Assembly (NCBI GenBank): GCA_042867185.1
Contig: JBHZQV010000006.1
Span: 142,212-206,211 of the forward strand
Origin: Xylophilus sp042867185
GTDB taxonomy: Bacteria > Pseudomonadota > Gammaproteobacteria > Burkholderiales > Burkholderiaceae_C
Direction: 5' to 3'
Length of the DNA: 64,000 bases
The notes under the pieces are model-generated. The model had not been told where the DNA came from, did not search any database, and worked only from the letters and a program-made list of their open reading frames with translations. Below are positions 44,722 through 53,211 of the stretch, piece after piece (position 1 is the stretch's first letter; the number at the start of each line of letters is the position of its first letter). Both the position numbers and the translations under genes were made by a program.

Positions 44722-46545
44722 TCAGTCCTTGGCGGCGGGCGTCTGGGCCCACCAGGTATCGGCCACCCAGGTCTCGGGGGAGCTGGTGTAGGGCGGCATG
44801 CCCTGCGCGGGCATGGCGATGCGGCGGGCGTTGTAGACCATGCGGTGGTTGGGCGCGAACCACTGCGGAATCAGGTAATGGCCGTGGGCCACCACCCGCT
44901 CCAGCGCGCGGCAGGCCGGCAGCAGTTCGGCCTGGGTCTTGGCACCGACCATCCGGGCGATCAGCGCATCGACCGCCGGGCTCGACACGCCCATGTAGTT
45001 GCCCGAATCCTCCGTCCTGGCGGCCTTGCTGCCAAGGATGTCGGCGTATTCCTGCCCGGGGTTGTGCGTGCCGGCGAAGTTGATCGTGGTCAGGTCGAAC
45101 TCGAACTTCTGCAGGCGCTGCTGGTAGAGCGCGAAATCGACCGCACGCACGTTCAGCGTGATGCCCAGCTTCTCCAGGTTGCGCGCCCAGGCCGATTCGG
45201 TGCGGGCGCCGCCCTCGCCGGGACCGAGGTACTCCAGGACCATCGGCTCGCCGCGGGCGTTGCGCAGGCGGCCGTCCCGCACCGTCCAGCCGGCCTCCTT
45301 CAACAGGGCCTGGGCCTGGCGCAGGTTGCCCCGCAGCGTCGCGTCGCCATCGGTGCGGGGCGGTACCGTCATCGGGCCCAAAGTACCCGGCGGCAGTTCC
45401 TTCTTCCAGGGATCGAGCAGCGCCAGCTCTTCCGCGGAGGGCATGCCGGTGGCGGCGCAGTCGGTGTTGCCGAACAAACCGTTGACCCGGCCGTAGGCGC
45501 CGTAGAACATCTGCCGGCTCATCCATTCGAAATCGAAGGCCAGGCCCAGCGCCTCGCGCACCCGCGGGTCGGAGAGCTTCTCCTTGCGGGAATTGAGCAC
45601 GTAGCTCTGGAAGCCCGTCGGCAGGCGGTGGCGGAACTCGCCCTTGACCAGCTCGCCGGAATCGAACTTGCGCCCGTTCAGCCGCCGCGCCCAGTCGCCG
45701 GCAGAAAAGAACCGCATCGCATCGAACTCGCCGGCCTTCAGCGCCTCGAGCCGGGCGGTGTTGTCGGCGTAGATCTTGATCGTGATCCGGTCGAAGTTGT
45801 CGGTGCCGCGCTTCGGGCCCAGGTCGCGCGCCCAGTACTGCGCGTCGCGCACATAGGTGATGTCCTTGCCGAAGCGCACCGGGCCGATCGTGTAGGGGCC
45901 GCTGCCGATCGGCGGGTCCACCACCACCTGGTCGAACGGCTTGGGCTTGCCGTTCTCCACGCCCCACTGGCGGCTGAAGATCGGCAGGCCGCCGACGGTC
46001 AGCGGCAGCTCGCGGTTGGCTTTCTTGAAGCGGAAGCGCACGGTGCGCTCTGCCACCACCTCGCAGGCGGCCACGTCGTCCAGCAGCGTCTTGTAGCCGG
46101 GCGAGGTGAACGGGCCCATCAGCGTGTCGAAGGTGTGCTTCACATCCGCCGCCAGCACCGGATCGCCATTGTGGAAGCGCGCCGCCGGCCGGATGCGGAA
46201 GGTGGCCGACAGCCCGTCGGCCGCGACCTCCACGTCTTCCGCCAGCAGGCCGTAGCCCGAGGCCGTCTCGTCGAGCGAGCCGGCGAGCAGCGAGTCGAAC
46301 ATCAGCTCCGACAGGTAGGCCGGCGCGCTGCCCTTGACGGTGAACGGGTTGTATTTGTCGAAGGTCGAGGTGCGCTGGTTGCTCACCAGCCGCAGCTCGC
46401 CGCCCTTGGGCGCATCGGCGTTCACATAGTCGAAATGGTCGAAGCCCGGCGGGTACTTCAGGTCGCCCCACAGCGCGTAGCCATGCGCGGCCCACGACGA
46501 CCACGGCGCGCAACCCAGGAGCAGAGAGACCAGCAAAACCCGCAT
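44722..46545 (-). CDS. yejA: Periplasmic peptide-binding protein (YejA-like)
   Basis: 607 residues. A signal peptide ('MRVLLVSLLLGCAPWSSWA') is followed by the SBP_bac_5 fold: 'HGYALWGDLKYPPGFDHFDYVNADAPKGGEL' and 'DNFDRITIKIYADNTARLEALKAGEFDAM' are characteristic of YejA. A GTG at 46567-46569 would add 8 residues; ATG 46543-46545 gives the better signal peptide. It is the first gene of yejABEF and is divergent from fabI with a 47-base gap. Confidence 0.92.
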   Translation of the reverse strand: MRVLLVSLLLGCAPWSSWAAHGYALWGDLKYPPGFDHFDYVNADAPKGGELRLVSNQRTSTFDKYNPFTVKGSAPAYLSELMFDSLLAGSLDETASGYGLLAEDVEVAADGLSATFRIRPAARFHNGDPVLAADVKHTFDTLMGPFTSPGYKTLLDDVAACEVVAERTVRFRFKKANRELPLTVGGLPIFSRQWGVENGKPKPFDQVVVDPPIGSGPYTIGPVRFGKDITYVRDAQYWARDLGPKRGTDNFDRITIKIYADNTARLEALKAGEFDAMRFFSAGDWARRLNGRKFDSGELVKGEFRHRLPTGFQSYVLNSRKEKLSDPRVREALGLAFDFEWMSRQMFYGAYGRVNGLFGNTDCAATGMPSAEELALLDPWKKELPPGTLGPMTVPPRTDGDATLRGNLRQAQALLKEAGWTVRDGRLRNARGEPMVLEYLGPGEGGARTESAWARNLEKLGITLNVRAVDFALYQQRLQKFEFDLTTINFAGTHNPGQEYADILGSKAARTEDSGNYMGVSSPAVDALIARMVGAKTQAELLPACRALERVVAHGHYLIPQWFAPNHRMVYNARRIAMPAQGMPPYTSSPETWVADTWWAQTPAAKD

Positions 46546-46592
46546 GCGACAATTCTGCTGGATTTTCACAGCGATTTTTCGGAGTTCGAACT

Positions 46593-47387
46593 ATGGGTTT
46601 TCTGGCCGGCAAGAAACTGCTGATCACGGGTGTTCTGTCCAACCGCTCGATCGCCTACGGCATCGCCCGGGCCTGCCATGCGCAGGGCGCCGAGCTGGCG
46701 TTCAGCTACGTGGGCGAGCGCTTCAAGGACCGTATCACCGAATTCGCGGCCGACTTCGACTCGACCCTGATCTTCGACTGCGACGTGGGCGACGACGCCC
46801 AGATCGACAAGCTCTTCGCCGACCTGGCCCAGACCTGGCCGACCTTCGACGGCTTCGTGCACAGCATCGGCTACGCACCCCGCGAGGCGATCGCCGGCGA
46901 TTTCCTGGAGGGCCTGAGCCGCGAGGGCTTCAAGATCGCCCACGACATCAGCGCCTACAGCTTCCCGGCGATGGCCAAGGCCGCCCTGCCCTATCTGAAC
47001 GACAAGTCGGCGCTGCTCACGCTGACCTACCTGGGCGCGATGCGCACCGTGCCCAACTACAACACGATGGGCCTGGCCAAGGCGTCGCTGGAGGCGTCTG
47101 TGCGCTACCTGGCGGAATCGCTCGGCCCGAAGGGCATGCGGGTCAACGGCATCAGCGCCGGCCCGATCAAGACGCTGGCGGCCAGCGGCATCAAGGGCTT
47201 CGGCAAGATCCTGTCGGTGGTGGCCGAGACGGCGCCGATCCGCCGCAACGTGACGATCGACGATGTGGGCAACGTCGCCGCGTTCCTGCTGAGCGATCTG
47301 GCCGGCGGCGTGACGGCCGAGATCACCTACGTGGACGGCGGCTTCAGTCAGGCCGTCGGCGGCATCGCCGAGAACCCTGCGGCCTGA
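46593..47387 (+). CDS. fabI: Enoyl-[acyl-carrier-protein] reductase (NADH) FabI
   Basis: 264 residues. Last step of each fatty acid elongation cycle. It has an SDR fold with the FabI-specific 'GFLAGKKLLITGVLSNRSIAYGIA', 'HSIGYAPREAI' and the Tyr-(x)6-Lys catalytic pair in 'YLGAMRTVPNYNTMGLAKASLEASVRY'. 'ISAGPIKTLAASGI' is the substrate loop. It is the usual triclosan-target type. Confidence 0.96.
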   Translation: MGFLAGKKLLITGVLSNRSIAYGIARACHAQGAELAFSYVGERFKDRITEFAADFDSTLIFDCDVGDDAQIDKLFADLAQTWPTFDGFVHSIGYAPREAIAGDFLEGLSREGFKIAHDISAYSFPAMAKAALPYLNDKSALLTLTYLGAMRTVPNYNTMGLAKASLEASVRYLAESLGPKGMRVNGISAGPIKTLAASGIKGFGKILSVVAETAPIRRNVTIDDVGNVAAFLLSDLAGGVTAEITYVDGGFSQAVGGIAENPAA

Positions 47388-47433
47388 ATGCGAACGAATC
47401 GTCGCCACAGCCTTTGATCCACGCCGACCTGCT

Positions 47434-47450
47434 GCTATATTTTGAATAGC
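47434..47450 (+). repeat. 17-base palindromic repeat supplying the DNA ligase start codon
   Basis: GCTAT-ATTTTGA-ATAGC, with perfect 5-bp arms. The TTG at 47442-47444 in its centre is the first classical start codon of the downstream ligase frame, and an in-frame stop lies at 47415-47417. Confidence 0.8.
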
Positions 47451-48296
47451 AAAAGCCCTTCCCGCCGCCGCCTGCTGGTCGCGCTGCTCGCCGCCGCTGC
47501 CGCACCGGCGCTGCGGGCCGGCACGCCTCCGGCGCTGCTGCTCGCCAACCGCTACCGGCCCGGCGTTCCGCTGGCCGACTACTGGGTCAGCGAGAAGATG
47601 GACGGCGTGCGCGGCTACTGGGACGGCCGCCAGCTCTGGACCCGGGGCGGCGAAAAGGTGAACCCGCCGGCCTGGTTCACCAAGGGCTGGCCCTCGGTGC
47701 CGCTCGACGGCGAGCTCTGGGCCGGCCGCGGCCAGTTCCAGAAGGCCGTCTCGACCGTTCGGCAGCAGGTGCCCGACGAGCAGGCCTGGCGTGTCGTGCG
47801 CTTCATGGTGTTCGACCTGCCGGCCCAGGCTGGCACCTTCACCGCGCGGCTGGCGATCTTGAACGGACTGATGTCGACCGTCGACTCGCCCTATGCCCGG
47901 GCGGTCCCGCAAAGCCGGGTGGCGAGTCCCGAGGCGTTGATGAAACTGCTGCGCGCCACCGTGCACGGCGGCGGCGAGGGCCTGATGCTGCACCTGGGCG
48001 CGTCGCTCTACAAGGCGGAGCGCAGCGACGACCTGCTGAAGCTCAAACCCTACGAAGACGCCGACGCCCGGGTGGTGGCCTGGGTGGACGGCCAGGGCAG
48101 GTACGCCGGCCAGATGGGTGCGCTGCTGGTCGAAGGCACCGACGGCAGGCGCTTCCGCGTGGGTTCGGGCTTCACCGACGAGCAACGCCGCAAGCCGCCC
48201 GCCGTGGGCAGCTGGATCAGCTACCGGTATCGCGGACTGCACGACAGCGGCATCCCGCGCTTTGCCACCTTCCTGCGCGAGCGGCCCGATCTCTGA
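47442..48296 (+). CDS. Exported ATP-dependent DNA ligase (LigE-like)
   Basis: 284 residues from TTG 47442. The N-terminus has three arginines and a hydrophobic run ('SPSRRRLLVALLAAAAAPALRAG'), a signal peptide that could use Sec or Tat, so the enzyme probably works in the periplasm. Nucleotidyltransferase motif I is 'EKMDGVRGYW' (adenylated Lys), motif III 'LDGELWAGRG', motif IV 'EGLMLH' and motif V 'LLKLKPY'; an OB fold with 'RRKPPAVGSWISYRYRG' ends it. Such minimal ligases have been linked to uptake or handling of extracellular DNA. The start is in a dispersed repeat without a clear ribosome-binding site. Confidence 0.85.
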   Translation: MNSKSPSRRRLLVALLAAAAAPALRAGTPPALLLANRYRPGVPLADYWVSEKMDGVRGYWDGRQLWTRGGEKVNPPAWFTKGWPSVPLDGELWAGRGQFQKAVSTVRQQVPDEQAWRVVRFMVFDLPAQAGTFTARLAILNGLMSTVDSPYARAVPQSRVASPEALMKLLRATVHGGGEGLMLHLGASLYKAERSDDLLKLKPYEDADARVVAWVDGQGRYAGQMGALLVEGTDGRRFRVGSGFTDEQRRKPPAVGSWISYRYRGLHDSGIPRFATFLRERPDL

Positions 48297-48323
48297 CCGA
48301 TCTTCCGGATTCGACATAAAAAA

Positions 48324-48345
48324 AAGGAGCGCCGCGGCGCTCCTT
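48324..48345. terminator. Terminator between the DNA ligase and fasciclin genes
   Basis: AAGGAGCGCCGCGGCGCTCCTT is a 22-base perfect palindrome, preceded by an A-run and followed by T-rich sequence, between convergent genes. Confidence 0.85.
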
Positions 48346-48379
48346 CTTTGCATGCGCCGCAGCGCATGGCACTCGATGC

Positions 48380-48943
48380 TTACTTGGGCATCAGGACGGT
48401 ATCGACGACGTGGATCACGCCGTTGGACTGGATCACGTCGGCGATCGTCACCGTCGAATTGCCGCCCTTGGCATCCGTCAGCACGATGCTCTTGCCCGAG
48501 GTCTTGGCGGTCAGTGCCTCGCCCTGCACGGTGGTGAGCGATGCGCTGCCCTTGCCGTCCTTGATCTTGGCCAGCAGGGCCTTCGCGTCCAGCTTGCCGG
48601 GCACGACGTGGTAGGTCAGGATCGTCGTCAGCGTCGATTTATTCTCGGGCTTGACCAGGGTATCGACGGTGCCGGCCGGCAGCTTGTCGAAGGCGGCGTT
48701 GGTCGGTGCGAACACGGTGAACGGACCCGGGCCCTTCAGGGTGTCGACCAGGCCGGCGGCCTTGACGGCGGCGACCAGGGTCGTGTGGTCCTTCGAGTTG
48801 ACCGCGTTGTCGATGATGTCCTTGGTGGGGTACATCGGCGCGCCACCCACGGTGACCTGGGCCATGGCGGACACGGCACCGAACGTCAGCGCGGCGGCGA
48901 TGCCGAGCGAAGCGAAAGCACGGGAAGAGACGGTTGCGTTCAT
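48380..48943 (-). CDS. Secreted fasciclin-domain protein
   Basis: 187 residues. A signal peptide (about residues 1-28, ending AMA) precedes one FAS1 domain: 'KDHTTLVAAVKAAGLVDTLKGPGPFTVFAPTNAAFDKLP' (H1 motif) and 'TYHVVPGKLDAKALL' with 'VIQSNGVIHVVDTVLMPK' (H2). Single FAS1 proteins mediate adhesion or surface stress functions. Convergent with the DNA ligase gene. Confidence 0.93.
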   Translation of the reverse strand: MNATVSSRAFASLGIAAALTFGAVSAMAQVTVGGAPMYPTKDIIDNAVNSKDHTTLVAAVKAAGLVDTLKGPGPFTVFAPTNAAFDKLPAGTVDTLVKPENKSTLTTILTYHVVPGKLDAKALLAKIKDGKGSASLTTVQGEALTAKTSGKSIVLTDAKGGNSTVTIADVIQSNGVIHVVDTVLMPK

Positions 48944-49020
48944 GAAAGCTCCTGGAGGGTGAGAGGACCGCACGTCGTGTGCGGCCCTGCTTTCAATACG
49001 CCGCCCGCCGCGGGCCGGAT

Positions 49021-51369
49021 TCAGATGGTTCGCGAAAACGGTCCGTCGGCGCCCACCTGCACCAGGTTCTCTTCGGTTGCCAGCGGCTGCGGTGCGGCCG
49101 TCGTGCTGGCGACGCAGTCGGCGTAGTAGCGCACCTTGCCGGCTTCGTCCTCGAGCTCGACCAGGCCGTGGATGTCGGTCTCGAACCCCGGGCACTTGGC
49201 GTTGAACTCGCGCGCGAACTTGAGGTAATCGACGATCTTCTTGTTGAAGACCTCGCCCGGAATCAGCAGCGGAATGCCCGGCGGATACGGCGTGACCAGG
49301 CTGGTGGTGACGCGGCCTTCGAGGTGGTCGATCTCCACCCGCTCGGTCTTGCGGTGGGCGATGTGGGCATAGGCGTCGCTGGGCTTCATCGCGGGCGTCA
49401 GGTCCGAGAGGTACATCTCGGTCGTCAGGCGGGCGATGTCGTACTCGGCGTACATCTGGTGCACATGCTGGCAGAGGTCGCGCAGGCCCATGCGCTCGTA
49501 GCGCTTGTACTGCTGGCAGAACTCGGGAAGGATGCGCCACATCGGCTGGTTCTTCTCGTAGTCGTCCTTGAACTGCTGCAGCGCGGTCAGCAGCGTGTTC
49601 CAGCGGCCCTTGGTGATGCCGATGGTGAACATGATGAAGAAGCTGTAGAGCCCGGTCTTCTCCACGATCACGCCGTGCTCGGCCAGGAACTTGGTCACGA
49701 TGCTGGCCGGGATGCCGGTCTCGGCGAACTTGCCGGCCATGTCCAGGCCCGGGGTGACGATGGTCGCCTTGATCGGGTCGAGCATGTTGAAGCCGTCGGC
49801 CAGCGTGCCGAAGCCGTGCCACTTGGCGTCGCGGTCCTCGCCCTTGATGATCCAGTCGTCGGCGAAGCCGATGCCCTCTTCGGCCAGCTTCTCCGGGCCC
49901 CAGACCTTGAACCACCAGTCGTTGTCGCCGAACTCGGCCTCGACCTGGCGCATCGCCCGGCGGAAATCCAGCGCTTCCAGGATGCTTTCTTCCACCAGCG
50001 CGGTGCCGCCAGGCGGCTCCATCATCGCGGCGGCCACGTCGCAGCTGGCGATGATCGCGTACTGCGGGCTGGTGCTGGTGTGCATCAGGTAGGCCTCGTT
50101 GAAGAGGTGGCGGTCGAGCTTGCGGTTGGTGCTGTCCTGCACCAGCACATGGCTCGCCTGGCTGATGCCGGCCAGCAGCTTGTGGGTCGACTGGGTCGAG
50201 AACACCAGCGACTCGGTCGGCCGTGCGCGCTTCTTGCCCATCGCGTGGTACGGGCCGTAGAACGGGTGGAAGGCCGCGTGCGGCAGCCAGGCCTCGTCGA
50301 AGTGCAGCGTGTCGACGTAGCCGTCGAGCGCCTTCTTGATCGTCTCGGTGTTGTAGACCACGCCGTCGTAGGTCGATTGCGTGAGCGTCAGGATGCGCGG
50401 CTTGACCGTGTCGGCGTCGATGTGCTTTAACAGCGGGTTGGCGCGGATCTTGGCCTTGATCGTCTCGATGTCGAATTCCGAGCGCGGGATCGGGCCGATG
50501 ATGCCGAAGTGGTTGCGCGTCGGCTTCAGGAACACGGGGATCGCCCCGGTCATGATGATCGCGTGCAGGTTCGACTTGTGGCAGTTGCGGTCGACCACCA
50601 CCACGTCGCCCGGCGCCACCGTGTGGTGCCAGACCATCTTGTTGCTGGTGCTGGTGCCGTTGGTGACGAAGAAGCAGTGGTCGGCGTTGAAGATGCGGGC
50701 GGCGTTGCGCTCGCTCTCGGCCACCGGGCCGGTGTGGTCGAGCAGCTGGCCCAGTTCCTCGACCGCGTTGCAGACGTCGGCGCGCAGCATGTTCTCGCCG
50801 AAGAACTGGTGGAACATCTGGCCCACCGGGCTCTTCAGGAACGCCACGCCGCCCGAGTGGCCCGGGCAGTGCCACGAGTAGGACCCGTCTTCCGCATAGT
50901 CGAGCAGGGCCTTGAAGAATGGCGGCTGCACGCCTTCCAGGTAGCTCTTGGCCTCGCGGATGATGTGGCGCGCCACGAACTCCGGCGTGTCCTCGAACAT
51001 GTGGATGAAGCCGTGCAGCTCGCGCAGGATGTCGTTCGGCATGTGCCGCGCGGTCTTAGTCTCGCCGTAGATGTAGATCGGCACTTCGAGGTTCTTGCGG
51101 CGCACCTCGGCGATGAAGGTGCGCAGGTTCAGCACCGCCGGGTCCAGGTCGGGGCCGGGGCTGAACTCTTCGTCGTCGATCGACAGGATGAAGGCGCTGG
51201 CCCGGCTCTGCTGCTGGGCGAACTGGCTCAGGTCGCCGTAGCTGGTGGCGCCCAGCACCTCGAAGCCCTCGCTCTCGATGGCCTGCGCCAGCGCGCGGAT
51301 GCCCAGGCCCGATGTGTTCTCCGAGCGGAAGTCCTCGTCGATGATCACGATGGGGAAGCGAAATTTCAT
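49021..51369 (-). CDS. Orn/Lys/Arg (basic amino acid) decarboxylase
   Basis: 782 residues. An N-terminal response-regulator-like wing domain ('FPIVIIDEDFRSENTSGLGIRALAQAIESEGFEVLGATSYGDL') is followed by the PLP-dependent core, with the PLP lysine in 'STQSTHKLLAGISQ' and 'TNGTSTSNKMVWHHTVAPGDVVVVDRNCHKS'. The C-terminal domain closes with 'VTPYPPGIPLLIPGE'. Substrate (Arg, Lys or Orn) cannot be assigned; the family serves acid resistance or polyamine synthesis. No antiporter gene is adjacent. Confidence 0.93.
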   Translation of the reverse strand: MKFRFPIVIIDEDFRSENTSGLGIRALAQAIESEGFEVLGATSYGDLSQFAQQQSRASAFILSIDDEEFSPGPDLDPAVLNLRTFIAEVRRKNLEVPIYIYGETKTARHMPNDILRELHGFIHMFEDTPEFVARHIIREAKSYLEGVQPPFFKALLDYAEDGSYSWHCPGHSGGVAFLKSPVGQMFHQFFGENMLRADVCNAVEELGQLLDHTGPVAESERNAARIFNADHCFFVTNGTSTSNKMVWHHTVAPGDVVVVDRNCHKSNLHAIIMTGAIPVFLKPTRNHFGIIGPIPRSEFDIETIKAKIRANPLLKHIDADTVKPRILTLTQSTYDGVVYNTETIKKALDGYVDTLHFDEAWLPHAAFHPFYGPYHAMGKKRARPTESLVFSTQSTHKLLAGISQASHVLVQDSTNRKLDRHLFNEAYLMHTSTSPQYAIIASCDVAAAMMEPPGGTALVEESILEALDFRRAMRQVEAEFGDNDWWFKVWGPEKLAEEGIGFADDWIIKGEDRDAKWHGFGTLADGFNMLDPIKATIVTPGLDMAGKFAETGIPASIVTKFLAEHGVIVEKTGLYSFFIMFTIGITKGRWNTLLTALQQFKDDYEKNQPMWRILPEFCQQYKRYERMGLRDLCQHVHQMYAEYDIARLTTEMYLSDLTPAMKPSDAYAHIAHRKTERVEIDHLEGRVTTSLVTPYPPGIPLLIPGEVFNKKIVDYLKFAREFNAKCPGFETDIHGLVELEDEAGKVRYYADCVASTTAAPQPLATEENLVQVGADGPFSRTI

Positions 51370-51527
51370 GCGGGGACTCCGGTCTGGGAGATGGGACGGA
51401 TGCGGTAAACGCGAAAGAGCCGCGAAGTGTAAGGACTTGGGATGGCGCGTTTGTGTCGATGGTCCAGAATGACAGCAAGTTACAGGGTGACTCCCCGCCG
51501 GCACGGCCCGTTTCAAGGAGATTCGAT

Positions 51528-51956
51528 TTGGCACTTTCCACCTACTGGTGGCTTCTGGCCGGCGCGGCCATCGCGGCCGAGCTGCTCAGCGGCACGGTCT
51601 ACCTGCTGCTGATCGGCGGTGGTTTCGCCGCAGCGGCCGTGGCGGCGCACATGGGCACTTCGCTGCCGCTGCAGATCGTGGTGGCCGCGGTGATCGGCGC
51701 GGGCGCGGTGCTGGTCTGGCGCTTCCTGAGGCGCCGGGCGCCGGCGGGCCCCGCGGCCAGCGCCAACCCCGACGTGAACCTCGATATCGGCGAAACCGTG
51801 CAGGTCGCCCAGTGGGAGCCCGACGGCACCGCCCATGTGCACTACCGCGGCGCCCGCTGGACAGTGGTGCCCCGCCCCGGCGCCCTGCCCGGCAGCACCG
51901 GCGCCCACAAGGTGGTCGAGGTGGTCGGCACCCGCCTCGTCGTCGACAAGATCTGA
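51528..51956 (+). CDS. NfeD-family membrane protein
   Basis: 142 residues from TTG 51528, with AAGGAG 7 bases upstream. Membrane helices (about residues 3-65: 'STYWWLLAGAAIAAELLSGTVYLLLIGGGFAAAAVAAHMG') are followed by a soluble OB-fold NfeD domain ('DIGETVQVAQWEPDGTAHVHYRGARWTVVP'). NfeD proteins pair with SPFH/stomatin proteins in membrane microdomains, and the SPFH gene follows 42 bases downstream. Confidence 0.9.
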   Translation: MALSTYWWLLAGAAIAAELLSGTVYLLLIGGGFAAAAVAAHMGTSLPLQIVVAAVIGAGAVLVWRFLRRRAPAGPAASANPDVNLDIGETVQVAQWEPDGTAHVHYRGARWTVVPRPGALPGSTGAHKVVEVVGTRLVVDKI

Positions 51957-51998
51957 AACCGCGCGCCCCGGGCGGCGCGCACATGCAAAGGAAAATCG

Positions 51999-52919
51999 AT
52001 GGAAATATCCCTGGTCCTGCTGGTCATCGCCATCATCTTCGTCACCCAGTCGGTGAAGTTCGTGCCGCAGCAGAACGCGTGGGTGCGGGAGCGCCTGGGC
52101 AAGTACCACGGCACCATGACGCCGGGCGCCAACTTCTTGATCCCGTTCATCGACAAGGTGGCCTACAAGCACAGCCTGAAGGAAATCCCGCTCGACGTGC
52201 CCAGCCAGGTCTGCATCACCCGCGACAACACGCAGTTGCAGGTCGACGGCATCCTGTACTTCCAGGTGACCGATCCGATGCGGGCGAGCTACGGATCGTC
52301 CAACTACATCATGGCGGTGACCCAGCTGGCACAGACCTCGCTGCGCAGCGTGATCGGCAAGCTGGAGCTCGACAAGACCTTCGAGGAACGCGACATGATC
52401 AACGCCCAGATCGTCGCCGCCATCGACGAGGCCGCGCTCAACTGGGGCGTGAAGGTACTGCGCTACGAAATCAAGGACTTGACCCCGCCCAAGGAAATCC
52501 TGTTGGCGATGCAGGCCCAGATCACCGCCGAGCGGGGCAAGCGCGCGCTGATCGCCGCATCCGAAGGCCGCCGCCAGGAGCAGATCAACATCGCCACCGG
52601 CGAGCGCGAGGCGTCGATCGCCCGGTCGGAGGGCGAACAGCAGGCCGCCATCAACAACGCCAAGGGCGAGGCCGCCGCGATCACCGCGCTGGCCGAGGCC
52701 ACGGCCGGCGCGATCGAGCGTGTGGCCGCCGCCATCCGGCAGCCCGGCGGCGAACAGGCGGTGCAATTGAAGGTCGCGGAACGCGCAGTGGATGCCTACA
52801 GCAAGGTGGCGGCCGACGCGAAGACCACGCTGATCGTGCCGAGCAACATGACCGAGGTCTCGGCCCTGATCGCCTCGGCGATGAAGATGGTCGGCACCGT
52901 CCCGCCGCGCCAGCCCTGA
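51999..52919 (+). CDS. SPFH/Band 7 family (stomatin-like, QmcA type) protein
   Basis: 306 residues. One N-terminal membrane segment is followed by the SPFH domain: 'TQSVKFVPQQNAWVRERLGKYHGTMTPGANFLIPFIDKVAYKHSLKEIPLDVPSQVCITRDNTQLQVDG'. A long Ala/Glu-rich coiled coil ('AERGKRALIAASEGRRQEQINIATGEREASIARSEGEQQAAINNAKGEAAAI') comes next. It forms an operon with the upstream NfeD gene; together they act in membrane organisation or quality control. Confidence 0.94.
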   Translation: MEISLVLLVIAIIFVTQSVKFVPQQNAWVRERLGKYHGTMTPGANFLIPFIDKVAYKHSLKEIPLDVPSQVCITRDNTQLQVDGILYFQVTDPMRASYGSSNYIMAVTQLAQTSLRSVIGKLELDKTFEERDMINAQIVAAIDEAALNWGVKVLRYEIKDLTPPKEILLAMQAQITAERGKRALIAASEGRRQEQINIATGEREASIARSEGEQQAAINNAKGEAAAITALAEATAGAIERVAAAIRQPGGEQAVQLKVAERAVDAYSKVAADAKTTLIVPSNMTEVSALIASAMKMVGTVPPRQP

Positions 52920-52970
52920 CTTTTGCCGCGGCCCGGTGCCCAACCGGCCCGGCCGACCGATTCCCGTGGC

Positions 52971-52976
52971 TATAAT
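52971..52976 (+). promoter_or_regulatory. -10 box of the tRNA-Ser promoter
   Basis: A perfect TATAAT lies 11 bases upstream of the tRNA 5' end. No good -35 hexamer stands at the expected distance in the GC-rich sequence before it. Confidence 0.7.
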
Positions 52977-52986
52977 CGAAGGCTCT

Positions 52987-53077
52987 GGAACGGTGGATGA
53001 GTGGTTTAAGTCGCACGCCTGGAAAGCGTGTGAGGGTTAATAGCCCTCCGCGGGTTCGAATCCCGCCTGTTCCGCCA
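52987..53077 (+). tRNA. tRNA-Ser (anticodon GGA)
   Basis: 91 bases including encoded CCA. Acceptor arm GGAACGG pairs with CTGTTCC, a long variable arm (GAGGG..CCCTC) marks a class II tRNA, the T arm is GCGGG-TTCGAAT-CCCGC, and the anticodon GGA is at 53021-53023. It reads UCC/UCU. A strong terminator follows, and an accessory patch begins immediately beyond. Confidence 0.97.
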
Positions 53078-53101
53078 GATCAGCCAGCCATGGCAACCAA
53101 G

Positions 53102-53125
53102 AACGCACCTTCGGGTGCGTTTTTC
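53102..53125 (+). terminator. Terminator of tRNA-Ser
   Basis: AACGCACC-TTCG-GGTGCGTT followed by TTTT: an 8-bp stem with a stable TTCG tetraloop and a T-run, 25 bases after the tRNA. Confidence 0.9.
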
Positions 53126-53211
53126 ATTGGGCGCCACTTCCGCTCAGCAACGACAGTCGCCGTGGTCCGTTTGCCGCAAGGCCCGCACCGGCTGACTGTC
53201 GAGGCCTTGCG

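Noticed and set aside
43636..46623. Very long open frame on the plus strand
   Set aside because: Antisense shadow of yejB and yejA.
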